A stretch of 64,000 nt of DNA from Allorhizobium undicola ORS 992 = ATCC 700741 (GCF_000621665.1 NZ_JHXQ01000002.1:1-64000), one strand, 5' to 3'. Counted from the first letter of the stretch, positions 1 to 8,024 are shown. Notes: a model not told the origin generated them from the sequence alone. Numbers and translations: made by a program.

Positions 1-249
1 TGCCGGCGCGGCCTCCGACACGATCACGGGCACCAACGTGCTCGCCACCTGAAGCAACGGCTCCTCGATCCGGCAGAGTTCCTTGCGCCACCGAAAGAGC
101 TGGCTCACGTGGATGTCAGCCGATCGCGCAATCTCGGAAAGAACCGCACCAGGCTCAAGGCAGGCCGCAACCAACCGCTCCTTATCCTCGCGAGACCAGC
201 GCCGGCGACGCTCAACGGACGTGATCACTTCAATCGGATGCTTCGTCAT
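1..249 (-). CDS. tnpA: IS66-family accessory protein TnpA (orf1), partial
   Basis: An ATG on the minus strand at 249 opens a frame that stays open to the window edge (83 codons). The translation starts MTKHPIEVITSVERRRRWSR and continues with a helix-turn-helix pattern (EDKERLVAACLEPGAVLSEI, then ARSADIHVSQLFRWRKEL). This is typical of the small Transposase_8-like protein encoded first in IS66 elements, upstream of tnpB and the tnpC transposase. It is probably a DNA-binding helper for transposition. The C-terminus and the other IS genes are outside the window. Confidence 0.75.
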   Translation of the reverse strand, partial: MTKHPIEVITSVERRRRWSREDKERLVAACLEPGAVLSEIARSADIHVSQLFRWRKELCRIEEPLLQVASTLVPVIVSEAAPA

Positions 250-327
250 AGGACTACTCCTAGTGTTTGCACTAGGACTTCCGATGTTCCCATCAACATC
301 GCAAGACGGCCATCACCGGGGGCTTAC
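1..327 (-). mobile_element. IS66-family insertion sequence, 5' end only
   Basis: The window opens inside an insertion sequence read on the minus strand. It carries the start of an IS66-type orf1 (249 down to 1). On the minus strand a GTAAGCCCCC terminus occurs at about 318-327, which resembles the GTAAGC start known for IS66 inverted repeats, so the element probably ends near 327. The other end lies outside the window. The 8 bases just beyond (328-335) would be one copy of a target duplication, which cannot be checked here. Confidence 0.6.
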
Positions 328-932
328 GGGAAGACGGCGCTCGGGCCTCAAGCATTCGGCAATAATGTCTATCGAACCGAAGCATATCGGTGACGGTGAA
401 AATCGGACATCGCTTTGAGGCAAGGTGTTTAAGGAGCTTGCGGCTTGCTACAGCAGCGGAAGCTGCGCGTCGTTGTAACGTTTCTGCAAGATCGTTACAA
501 CGCTCAGGCGCTCCTCAAGGCGTCACGTCACTGCTTTTAGCAATGTAGTGCGCGGTTCGGCAAGGTGTCGGTACCACTAACAAGGAATGTTCGGAGCGCC
601 ATGTGCGGTCGGGGAATAACACGCGCCAATTTTTGGGCCAGCGGATCTTTACAGCAGACAGTAGTGCCGTATAGTGTTGGCAACTGACTGAAGGAGTCCG
701 CGCATGAACTTGATAGGCGAATACACGAAGTGATTTCTACCTGGATGGGATGAAGCCCGCCGGGAATTGCATAGATGTATGTCTCTATCTCGTTATGCTT
801 AAGAGGACACAATGCATTTTGCACGTCAGGTTTCCAAACAAATCGCGCTTCATCGGGCTGGCCTTGGCTTTTTGAGCATGCCCGCAATCCAAAACCCACG
901 TAAATTCGGGCAGGCGAACTGCTTTTCGGAAA
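328..932. other. Non-coding stretch between IS66 end and tnsA
   Basis: About 600 bases without a convincing gene. If the element is organised like Tn7, one transposon end should lie here, upstream of tnsA, but I could not find a matching terminal repeat on the far side of tniQ. The stretch holds a perfect 10-bp inverted repeat at 471-502 and several CACT/AGTG boxes (about 530-552, 574, 661 and 673). A strong AAGGAG site at 691-696 precedes an 8-residue ORF (704-733). A 60-codon ORF (812-994) with an AGAGGA site overlaps the start of tnsA; it is Arg-rich and unconvincing. Confidence 0.4.
471..502. repeat. Perfect 10-bp inverted repeat, possible operator or transposase site
   Basis: CGTTGTAACG (471-480) is repeated in reverse complement as CGTTACAACG (493-502) with a 12-base spacer. 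No T-run follows, so it is not a terminator. Its position upstream of the transposition genes suits a regulatory site or part of a transposon end. Neither role is shown. Confidence 0.45.
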
Positions 933-1670
933 ATGGCCGAGCCGACACGAAAGACGGCGGAATAACGCGGAACCGTCGTAGGAACCGCGGCTGAAACCAA
1001 GTTCTGGAACGAGCCGGTCGCCGAGCGCGCGGTTCGTAAACCTCCGTCCACGCACGGCAAGACACTGCGAGGTTTCTCGGTATTCAACGACGTGGTCGTC
1101 TACCATGAGAGTGATCTCGAACGCCGGGTTTCGAAGGTCCTTCAGATCCGCAAGGACGTGCGCTCTATCTTCTCCCAGTTCCCTGTGCTTCTGTATCGCG
1201 ATGCTGATGGAAACTGGCGCGAGCACATCTGCGACTACTGCGTCGTCTTTGACGACGGCGAAACCGTAGCCGTCACGGTCAAACATGCTCGCAAAGCGTC
1301 GATGATGAATGATCTGATGGATCGCATCAGAGCTGAAGGCTTCCTTCGAAAGAACAAGAACGGCACGACGACACTCGGCGCGGTCAACGACATTCGTCTT
1401 ATGACCGAGCTCGAAGCCACTTACGGTGCCTACGAGAATGCCGAGCGGATCCTGCGGGCCCGCCGCATGCGTGACGACGCCGAGTTCAGACTTGTCTTCG
1501 ACATGGTCCAGAATTTCGGTGGGCGGTTCCGTTTTGGCGAGTTGCTCCGTGATTGCAATAACCGTGGAGCGCGTCGGACGGCAGTCCTCCTGTTGATCGA
1601 CGAGTGCGTTCTCATTCCAGAAACGCGCGACCGCATCGACGACCTGACGATACTCGCGGTCAACCGCTGA
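933..1670 (+). pseudogene. tnsA: TnsA-like endonuclease, N-terminus interrupted by in-frame TAA
   Basis: TnsA cuts the 5' ends of a Tn7-like transposon, working with the DDE transposase. From ATG 933 the frame reads MAEPTRKTAE, meets TAA at 963-965, then runs open to 1670 (245 codons in all, a normal TnsA length). The 42 codons after the stop read as good protein (for example HGKTLRGFSVFNDVVVYHES) but contain no ATG, GTG or TTG before GTG 1092, which lies only five codons before the presumed catalytic Glu. Numbering from 933, the restriction-fold nuclease residues would be E59, D101 and K117; the residue two before the Lys is Thr115 where TnsA usually has Gln or Glu. Either the gene is inactivated by a nonsense mutation, or it starts at GTG 1092 or CTG 1065 with a shortened N-terminus. 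The downstream genes look intact. Confidence 0.65.
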
Positions 1671-1716
1671 TCCCCCAAAAACACTATTCCCCTATTGACC
1701 TTGAAAGGAGCCTGCC

Positions 1717-3942
1717 ATGCTGCACGAGTTCTCCAAGCCGAATATCTTTCATCACGCGATGGTTCGGATGAGCCACGTAGACCGTTTCACCGACGAGAAC
1801 GTCGACTGGAAGCCCAAGAAGCGGGATGCTGAGGGTTGGACGTTTACAAACGAATCCGACGCGCGCGATGAACGGTTCATTGCTCACCGCGACGTTTACA
1901 CGAAACTGGTGAGCGGAGCGGCGAAAATCCGTTACGCATATAACGCACCTGAGAACCAGAGACTGCGCACGATCTTCGGAGAGAAGACGTTCGACGATGT
2001 TGTCGGCAAACCCCGCGACCTGGCGCTCTTCCGCGAAAAACTCATCGAGCGTTTCGATGCCGAGTGCCACAGGCTCGGTAAGAAGCCGCGCTGGTCCAAG
2101 GAGAAATTCGAGGCGAAACTCCGCGGCTGGCGTAAGGAGATCATCGCTGAGATGCTTGGCTTCGACGACGAGGAGAGCGATGCCCGCGCGGACGAAATGA
2201 TCGAGGTAACGGCGTTTCCCACCCCGTCCATCAAGACGTTTCGTCGGGACTATAAACGGTATCACGCTTGCGGTGGGCAGGTTCTCGGGATTGTCCATCG
2301 GCACCACGGTCCCGGTCTTCATTTCCGCAAGGTGGACAACGATTCCGTTGCTTTCGCCCATCAGGAGGCGATGCGATACATGACGCGGAAGAAGCCAAGC
2401 ATGGCGAGGGTTTATGCCGATTACAAAGCCAAGCTGACTGAGGTGAATGCCAATAGAGCGGTGGAGCTCATTCAGGTCACTCGTTGCAAATTCGAGTCGA
2501 TTATCTCCAAGTTCGATGAGTTCGATAAATGGGACGGTCGTCATGGGAGGGCGTCTGCTCTCAAGCATTTCGGGATGGTGAAGCGCGGCATCAGCGCGCT
2601 GGCCGTTGGCGAACGTATCGAAATCGATTTCTGGAACGTCGATCTCATGACGCTGTTCGTTGAGACCGGCATGTGGTCCATCCTTCCCGTAGCCTACAGG
2701 GAGGCTCTGGTTGGCCAACGTATCTGGTTCGTGGCGGCAATTGATATTGCGACCCGCTACATCCTGGCCTTCCGGGCCAGTTTGAATCCCAATGCCGTCT
2801 CGGCGGTCGCAGCTATCCGCATGATTATGTCGGACAAACGGCATATTTCGGACTTCGTCGGTGCGGAAACATCGTGGATCGGCATTGTTCAGCCGCGCGA
2901 CATTTTCAGCGACAACGGTAAGGAGTTCGCGAATAACCTCGTCGAGGGTGTCATGCGGTCTGCCGGTATCACCTTCAACCGCCCTCAGGCGGGCAATCCA
3001 AAGGCACGTCCGTTTATCGAGAGCCTGTTCCACTCTATCGGTCCGCTGATCGGATCATACTTCGAGGGCAGGACGTTCGGGTCGATCGCCGAGAAGGGCG
3101 ACTATAACCCGGAACATCACATTAGCCTACAGGTGGATGAGATGATCCGGCTCTTCACCTTTGCCATCTGCGATATCTATCACAACAAGCCGCATAGCGG
3201 CCTTGGCGGGGCATCTCCCCATAATGCCTGGCAGCGGGCGACCCAGGAGCATGATATCGAGTTTCCAAGCCAGGACCCTGAGCAGATGCTCCACATCTTC
3301 GGGATCAAGTTCAAGCGACGTATCGGGCAGTATGGTATCCCGTTCATGGGCATTCCGTACGGAAACGAGGAACTGCATCGGCAGCGCACAAAGTACGGCC
3401 AAATGGAATTCGAGATCAAGGTCGACCCCGAAAACCTCGAACATATTGCGGTTCGCGGCGACAAGGGCTGGTTTGTGGTCAGAAACATGGTCGATATCGG
3501 CCCCAACCTATCAATGCCGGAGTGGATCATTGCGCGAAAAAATCTCCGCAGTCAGCACGCATCGGAAGCGGAGTCGGGCCTTGAGGCGATGAACCGCGCC
3601 ATCAATCGTCTACGTCAGAGCGGCGAGGCAGCGGCACTTCGCGCCAACCTCACGCCACGCAACTTCACGGCTGAACATTACCTGTTGACTGAGGCGGAAC
3701 TGTTCGGGGCCTGGGAGGCGGTGCTGTCCGCAAACACGCCGGCTGTGACGCAGTCCTTTGCGCTTCCAGATGATCCGCTCCGCAGTGGATCGGTCCCTGC
3801 CTCTCATGCTGTTCCCGACTACCATGCGGAACGTGAGCGCGATGCCAGGAAGACGAAGAAGCGTGCAGCGGCTGTTGACGAGACGCCGCCTGAACCCGCC
3901 GCGGCCACCGAAATTCCTGACAACTACTATGAGGAGTATTGA
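1717..3942 (+). CDS. tniA: Tn7-like DDE transposase/integrase (TniA/TnsB family)
   Basis: A 741-residue transposase that would cut and join the 3' ends of the element. The retroviral-integrase-like core shows the DDE triad at D304 (IEIDFWNVDL), D399 (DIFSDNGKEF) and E435 (ARPFIESLF), with 36 residues from the second Asp to the Glu, close to the usual 35. An N-terminal DNA-binding part (about 1-290) precedes it and a Mu-type C-terminal beta-barrel region (about 520-610) follows. The last 60 residues are charged and low in complexity, as in the TnsC/TniB-interacting tails of the family. The start is ATG 1717 with AAAGGAG upstream. The next gene begins 2 bases after the stop. Confidence 0.88.
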   Translation: MLHEFSKPNIFHHAMVRMSHVDRFTDENVDWKPKKRDAEGWTFTNESDARDERFIAHRDVYTKLVSGAAKIRYAYNAPENQRLRTIFGEKTFDDVVGKPRDLALFREKLIERFDAECHRLGKKPRWSKEKFEAKLRGWRKEIIAEMLGFDDEESDARADEMIEVTAFPTPSIKTFRRDYKRYHACGGQVLGIVHRHHGPGLHFRKVDNDSVAFAHQEAMRYMTRKKPSMARVYADYKAKLTEVNANRAVELIQVTRCKFESIISKFDEFDKWDGRHGRASALKHFGMVKRGISALAVGERIEIDFWNVDLMTLFVETGMWSILPVAYREALVGQRIWFVAAIDIATRYILAFRASLNPNAVSAVAAIRMIMSDKRHISDFVGAETSWIGIVQPRDIFSDNGKEFANNLVEGVMRSAGITFNRPQAGNPKARPFIESLFHSIGPLIGSYFEGRTFGSIAEKGDYNPEHHISLQVDEMIRLFTFAICDIYHNKPHSGLGGASPHNAWQRATQEHDIEFPSQDPEQMLHIFGIKFKRRIGQYGIPFMGIPYGNEELHRQRTKYGQMEFEIKVDPENLEHIAVRGDKGWFVVRNMVDIGPNLSMPEWIIARKNLRSQHASEAESGLEAMNRAINRLRQSGEAAALRANLTPRNFTAEHYLLTEAELFGAWEAVLSANTPAVTQSFALPDDPLRSGSVPASHAVPDYHAERERDARKTKKRAAAVDETPPEPAAATEIPDNYYEEY

Positions 3943-3944
3943 GT

Positions 3945-4931
3945 ATGGACAACGCCAAGAATCCCGCCACGGGCAACATCATTGCCCTCAAGAGTGAAGT
4001 CTATCGCGGCTACATCGACCATGCGCGAGATAACCGGCTCGAAACACTGTTGCGCGAGTTGGTCGACAACGTCGAAGCCTGCCTTCTGGGCGGGGGATCG
4101 CGCCGCCGCGCTCTCTTCCTTATCGGCCCCTCGGGTAGCGGCAAGTCGTTCGCCTTGCGCCACCATTTCAGTCTGATTCCAGAATTCCAACCGAGGGAAA
4201 ACGAGTATGGCGAAGTCGTGCGTTCGGTCCTGAGCATCGAGGCTCCCAAGCCCTGTACGACGAAGGATTTTGCCGTTGCGATCCTTGATGCCATCGGCGT
4301 TCCGTCGAAACCGAAGATGACGGAGGGGCAGCTTTACGCCACCTTGAAGACCCAATTTCGTGAGCGGGGAATCCTCTATCTCCACGTCGATGAGGCCCAG
4401 CATCTTCTTCGCCACAGCAGCAGGCAGGCGGTGCTCGACGTGCAGGACCGCCTCAAGAGCCTGATGCAGATCGAGGACTGGCCCCTGCATACGATCTACT
4501 CGGGGACACCGCAATTGGCGGACCTGTTATCGGGCGATCCGCAACTCGCAAATCGAGCCATTGTGATGCGCTTCATTCCGATGAGCATGCCCAACGACAG
4601 AGCCTGCATCGAGAAGGTTCTGAATGACATCGTCGAAGACAAATGCGGTCTGACGCTCCCGAACGATCTCCGCTCTGAAGACTTTCTTGGTCGTCTCTGT
4701 TTCGCCAACAGTGGTTGCTTCGGAAAGATCATCGAGGCTGTGCAGGCTGTCTGCTTTCTGGTCATGAGCAAGGGGAAGGGCACCGTCGACCGACGGGCAT
4801 TTGCCCATATCTACCAGCGCGACACGGGTTGTTTGCCAGCCGACAACATCTACACCGCCGCCCGCTGGAGCGAGATCAACCCCGACAACGCGCTCGCCGA
4901 TCTCGCGACGCTCAGCAAGCAGAAGAAGTGA
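3945..4931 (+). CDS. tniB: Transposition AAA+ ATPase (TniB/TnsC family)
   Basis: A 328-residue ATPase that in this family polymerises on target DNA, links the target selector to the transposase and gives target immunity. Walker A is GPSGSGKS at about 61-68; Walker B is LHVDEAQH with D149 and E150. The family's later motif IYSGTPQL (about 184-191) is present. ATG 3945 is preferred because GAGGAG (3931-3936) sits 8 bases upstream inside the end of tniA; a TTG at 3939 is an alternative. It lies between tniA and tniQ as in known Tn7-like and Tn5053-like modules. Confidence 0.88.
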   Translation: MDNAKNPATGNIIALKSEVYRGYIDHARDNRLETLLRELVDNVEACLLGGGSRRRALFLIGPSGSGKSFALRHHFSLIPEFQPRENEYGEVVRSVLSIEAPKPCTTKDFAVAILDAIGVPSKPKMTEGQLYATLKTQFRERGILYLHVDEAQHLLRHSSRQAVLDVQDRLKSLMQIEDWPLHTIYSGTPQLADLLSGDPQLANRAIVMRFIPMSMPNDRACIEKVLNDIVEDKCGLTLPNDLRSEDFLGRLCFANSGCFGKIIEAVQAVCFLVMSKGKGTVDRRAFAHIYQRDTGCLPADNIYTAARWSEINPDNALADLATLSKQKK

Positions 4932-4938
4932 GGCTGAG

Positions 4939-6759
4939 ATGGCCCTTCCGGTAACGCTTGTCCATCACGATCTCGAAGCGCCGATTGACTTCGTCGCCCG
5001 GCTGGCCGCTGCCAACGGGTTCTCGTCCTTGCGGGATTTCCTTGCCCACACGGAAATCGGCGTCCGCGCGATCATCGCAGGCGACGTAGATGCGCTTGCC
5101 ATGGTCGCCGAGTGGTCGGGCGTACCTGCCGCGAGGCTGGCACGCTGGGCCGTGGCCGGAAACGGTCCGGGAGGAACCTGGCGCATGGGGTGTGCTACCC
5201 TCAGCAAGGACATGCGTGCTGGCCGAAAGATGCGCTTCTGCGCACAGTGCGTTCTCGAGGACCGCGAGAGGGAGCCAGGTCGTATGGCGGCCAGAGCCTA
5301 CCGCCGGGCGTGGTGGAACGTGAATGACATCGAAGGATGCACGGCGCACAAGTGTGCACTGACGGAAGTGCGTGTGGCCGCCGATGGTGACGTCCATGAC
5401 TTCTCGCAGTTCGTGAAAGCTAACCTTGGAATGATCGAGGAAGGCGCGGTGGTTCCAGTGTTGGGACGTCAGCCTCGATTGGATGCGTATCTGCGCGACC
5501 GCATGTTTCGGGATCACGAAGATGGCTTCCTCGACAGGCTCGACGCCCACGTTGCCGCCGAATTCTCCCGCTATCTCGGGGATTTCCTTGTCCTACACGA
5601 TATCAGGGCTTGGATGAACGAGGAAACCAATCCGCGAGAATGGGGCTTTAACCTCGCGGCAATGGGAGAAGATGAAATTCGGCGTGTTTTTGCGGAGATC
5701 ATTGATCAGAAGCGACCGACGACACAGTATGTCGAAGCCGTAGTCGGGCCGATGGCGAAATGGTTTCGGCGCAACGCTGCGAAGGAAGCCTACGCGCCCG
5801 TGATCGACCTGATGCAGGACATCCTGGAGCGCAATATGCCGTTCGGGGAGGGGCAAATCATCTTCAAGCCTGTGCGCACCCGGCACCTTTATTGTGTGAA
5901 CTCTGCGCATGCCGACTCCGGGATCAACAAGGATCGGACCAGAGCTTTGATGAAGGCGAATGATCCCGATTTTCGGGATGGCCTTCCAGACAGCCGCACG
6001 TACTTCGACGCTGCGGCGTTGCGGCCGATTCTCGAAGAGGCGACAGGAACCTTGACGAGCAAGGAGGCTTGGTCGTTGCTGGGCGTCGCGGAAGCAAAGT
6101 TCCACCACCTTTTTAAGGATGGTATCCTTCATCAAGTGGAGACGAGGGGAGGTGGCGAACGGGCTTACACTCGCATCCGGGCGGACGCAGTGGACGATTT
6201 GATCCTTAGGATCTCCAACCGAACGACCCTGGTGGCGGATGACGAAGGTATGATGTCGCTTAGCGAAGCGGCGCGGGCAATGCATCGCGAATATAGAAAC
6301 CTCGTGGCCATGATCCTCTACGGGAATCTCGAAGCCTTCATGGTGCCCGGCGAGGAGCCTGTCTTTCAACGGCTACGGCTTAAGAAGGGGGCGTTGAAGA
6401 TCGACACCGGCCGGACAGCGGGTGGCGATGAGACGTTGATGCGGCTGAAGGAGGCTGAGCTTGCCCTTGGCACCACGACAGGCACCATCAATGAACTCAT
6501 CTCTCGCGGATATTTGCGTGTGCAACATGTCCGGCGCGAAACGGGCCTCTCGGTAAAGTTCGTGGAGCGGCAGTCGCTGATCGAGTTCAACGACAGTCAT
6601 GCTTCCCTGTCTGCCATTGCGAAGTCGCGCCAAGGCTATCGGGCCTCCATCAAGTATGAACTGGAGGCGCTCGGTATCGCGCCAATCTTCGAACCGAAAG
6701 GATTCAATGCGCGGTTCTATCGTCGGGCTGATCTCGTTCAGGCTGGCTTCAATATCTGA
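4939..6759 (+). CDS. tniQ: TniQ-family target-selection protein, long form
   Basis: A 606-residue protein with an N-terminal TniQ domain. The zinc-finger ligands C101-x2-C104 and C134-x2-H137-x-C139 are visible, followed by a long all-alpha stretch. TniQ/TnsD proteins bind the attachment site or a targeting complex and recruit the TnsC-type ATPase. This one is longer than Tn5053-type TniQ (about 400) and near the size of Tn7 TnsD (about 508) or above it. Its C-terminal half (about 380-600) holds at least two MerR/excisionase-like segments (TLTSKEAWSLLGVAEAKF, MSLSEAARAMHREYRNLV) and another near LMRLKEAELALGTTTGTINE, suggesting repeated DNA-binding modules. ATG 4939, after GAGG, is chosen over an earlier in-frame ATG at 4801 that lies inside tniB. 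It ends at a terminator. Confidence 0.85.
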   Translation: MALPVTLVHHDLEAPIDFVARLAAANGFSSLRDFLAHTEIGVRAIIAGDVDALAMVAEWSGVPAARLARWAVAGNGPGGTWRMGCATLSKDMRAGRKMRFCAQCVLEDREREPGRMAARAYRRAWWNVNDIEGCTAHKCALTEVRVAADGDVHDFSQFVKANLGMIEEGAVVPVLGRQPRLDAYLRDRMFRDHEDGFLDRLDAHVAAEFSRYLGDFLVLHDIRAWMNEETNPREWGFNLAAMGEDEIRRVFAEIIDQKRPTTQYVEAVVGPMAKWFRRNAAKEAYAPVIDLMQDILERNMPFGEGQIIFKPVRTRHLYCVNSAHADSGINKDRTRALMKANDPDFRDGLPDSRTYFDAAALRPILEEATGTLTSKEAWSLLGVAEAKFHHLFKDGILHQVETRGGGERAYTRIRADAVDDLILRISNRTTLVADDEGMMSLSEAARAMHREYRNLVAMILYGNLEAFMVPGEEPVFQRLRLKKGALKIDTGRTAGGDETLMRLKEAELALGTTTGTINELISRGYLRVQHVRRETGLSVKFVERQSLIEFNDSHASLSAIAKSRQGYRASIKYELEALGIAPIFEPKGFNARFYRRADLVQAGFNI

Positions 6760-6785
6760 TACCAGCCCATCATATTGATTTCATA

Positions 6786-6809
6786 GCCCGCCTTGATGGT
6801 GGGCTTTTT
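6786..6809 (+). terminator. Rho-independent terminator after tniQ
   Basis: GCCCGCC (6786-6792) pairs with GGTGGGC (6798-6804), with one G-T pair and a 5-base loop, followed by TTTTT (6805-6809). It begins 27 bases after the tniQ stop and closes the transposition operon. Confidence 0.8.
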
Positions 6810-6936
6810 CATGACCGGAGCAGGGAAGTGCCCAAATTAAATCCAGCGTGATGCCCAGACCTGTTTGCAAGGCTTGAAAATTGTCTTTTATTTTCAATCT
6901 TTGATAGAGGAAGATGGACAAACCAAGACCGCGTAA

Positions 6937-7107
6937 TCACGGCGACCGTTCGGGGAACAAGGTGCGATTGAAGTCGGTCGCCAGCCGCTTTTTGTCGGCA
7001 TCTCTTGTGTATATCTCCGCCATATCCAGCCTCGCCCAGCCAAATATCGCCATCAGATCATGCGCCGTGACGTCATCGTCGGCGGCAATCGCGTGACCGC
7101 ACTTTTC
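6937..7107 (-). pseudogene. Tyrosine recombinase (phage-type integrase), C-terminal remnant
   Basis: On the minus strand 56 codons remain before the stop at 6937. They contain TAHDLMAIFGWARLDMAEIY and then TRDADKKRLA, the signature end of tyrosine recombinases from integrated islands, including the catalytic Tyr (IYTRDA). An in-frame stop at 7108-7110 and no homologous sequence upstream show that the rest of the gene is lost. It is probably a relic of an older genomic island into which, or beside which, the Tn7-like element landed. Confidence 0.75.
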
Positions 7108-7234
7108 TCAGGACAATGCGCCAGGAAGTAAGCTCGGCGCCCTGCTTTATAGCATCCGCGGACGGAAGATCGCGTTCCGCGTTTCCTGAAGCGCTACGCT
7201 GGCTTGGAACCTTAAAGCTGCCGGTAGGGTTTAG

Positions 7235-7334
7235 AGCATAATCCGACCGGAGTGAAACGAGGATCGACAAGATTATGCTTGGAAAAGAAAACGTTAGAGC
7301 GCCGAACTGATTCATTCAGATCGAAAAGCGCTCT
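7235..7334. repeat. Two adjacent palindromic intergenic repeats
   Basis: The first, 7235-7279, has perfect arms AGCATAATC and GATTATGCT around CGACCGGAGTGAAACGAGGA and a few further bases; a degenerate copy of it lies at 57709-57769. The second, 7296-7334, has arms AGAGCGC and GCGCTCT around a core with TTCATTCAGATCG. Both resemble the AGAGCGC-type palindromes scattered between genes in Brucellaceae. Confidence 0.65.
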
Positions 7335-7495
7335 CATGAACAGGCTGTGTTTTGCCGCTCTTCGGTCTGAGAGGCCCGGTTTTATCAGAGCTTTTGATTT
7401 CCGAAGTAGCCAGTGAGAGGCGGGCAGGGGAAACAAAGCAGCAGGCGGCGCTTGGTTCGGTGGCTTGCATATGCTCAACAGAAAAACAGGAGGCC

Positions 7496-7711
7496 ATGAT
7501 GCCGATGACTGAAGCGCGCCGTCTGATTGATGCCTATTTAAGCAGAGGTGGCAAGCGCCGCGTCAAGATCGATGACAATATCACAAGCGTGCGGCAATGG
7601 GACGACGAGCCGGAGGAGGCGGAACGCTTCTGGGTCCGCTATATAGCGTCGCTGAGCGAGGAAAAGCGCCGGGAAGTGGAGTTGTTGCTGCCGACGATCA
7701 ACAGCACTTAA
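7496..7711 (+). CDS. Small hypothetical protein
   Basis: 71 residues (MMPMTEARRLIDAYLSRGGK and onward), rich in charged residues and with no membrane segment or signal peptide. I do not recognise a family. The start is set by CAGGAGG at 7487-7493 just before two ATG codons (7496 and 7499; 7499 has the better spacing). The frame stays open upstream to 7352 but without a ribosome site. It ends ATINST-like with TAA at 7709-7711 and faces a convergent small gene. Confidence 0.6.
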   Translation: MMPMTEARRLIDAYLSRGGKRRVKIDDNITSVRQWDDEPEEAERFWVRYIASLSEEKRREVELLLPTINST

Positions 7712-7745
7712 GGCCGTCCTGCGGGAAGGGAAGGGATGGCTGGTT

Positions 7746-8024
7746 TCATTCCGCGATGCGGCAACGAATGAGATCGAGCTGAATGCTCTTCTCCGCGTTA
7801 TCGAGATCCACAACAATAGGCCAATTGCGCAAACAGCGGATTGAAATGCCGGTGTCGGACCGCGACCACGATAGAACAATATCGCCGATATAGCGGTTGA
7901 TAGGCTCCGAACCAAACATAAGAGGTGTCGAGGTGTTGAGCCGGAACCCATTCGAAAACGTGATTGCGCTTTGATCCTTGCGGATTTCAATCGATTCAAT
8001 CGAGCTTCCAATTATCTCGTTCAC
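7746..8024 (-). CDS. Small hypothetical protein
   Basis: 92 residues from a GTG start at 8024 (MNEIIGSSIESIEIRKDQSA and onward). The alternating hydrophobic and polar residues suggest a small beta-rich soluble domain. No known family is recognised. GAGAGTGGG about 10 bases upstream is a possible ribosome site. It is convergent with the gene ending at 7711. It could be chance, but the composition is protein-like and no better reading of the interval exists. Confidence 0.5.
   Translation of the reverse strand: MNEIIGSSIESIEIRKDQSAITFSNGFRLNTSTPLMFGSEPINRYIGDIVLSWSRSDTGISIRCLRNWPIVVDLDNAEKSIQLDLIRCRIAE

Larger units (their letters stand above)
933..6759 (+). mobile_element. Tn7-like transposition module (tnsA-tniA-tniB-tniQ)
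   Basis: Four genes in tight plus-strand order encode a TnsA-like endonuclease, a DDE integrase of the TnsB/TniA type, an AAA+ regulator of the TnsC/TniB type and a TniQ-domain protein. Having TnsA separates this from Tn5053/Tn402-type elements, which have only TniA, TniB and TniQ, and places it with heteromeric Tn7-like transposons. No tnsE, Cascade or Cas12k gene is seen next to it, so target choice probably rests on TniQ. The outer ends were not located; the coordinates cover only the gene block. Confidence 0.8.
6810..7495. other. Integrase remnant and repeats; no intact gene
   Basis: Between the tniQ terminator and the next small gene there is a tyrosine-recombinase tail on the minus strand (6937-7107) and palindromic repeats (7235-7334). 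The rest (about 7110-7230) shows nothing recognisable. A plus-strand ORF at 6914-7096 only mirrors the recombinase tail. The right end of the Tn7-like element, if present, was not recognised. Confidence 0.5.

Noticed and set aside
537-1286. 249-codon open frame on the minus strand
   Set aside because: It lies largely antisense to tnsA, has no family likeness or ribosome site, and its composition is that of a shadow frame.
1684-3033. 449-codon minus-strand frame opposite tniA
   Set aside because: Antisense to a clear DDE transposase; the translation lacks any recognisable domain.
933-6759. Tn5053/Tn402-type (tniABQR) element
   Set aside because: A TnsA-like gene precedes tniA and there is no tniR resolvase, which fits a Tn7-like module better.
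6937-7107. A tRNA gene as the integration site next to the recombinase remnant
   Set aside because: No cloverleaf-like sequence with a conserved TTC-type T-arm was seen in the flanks.
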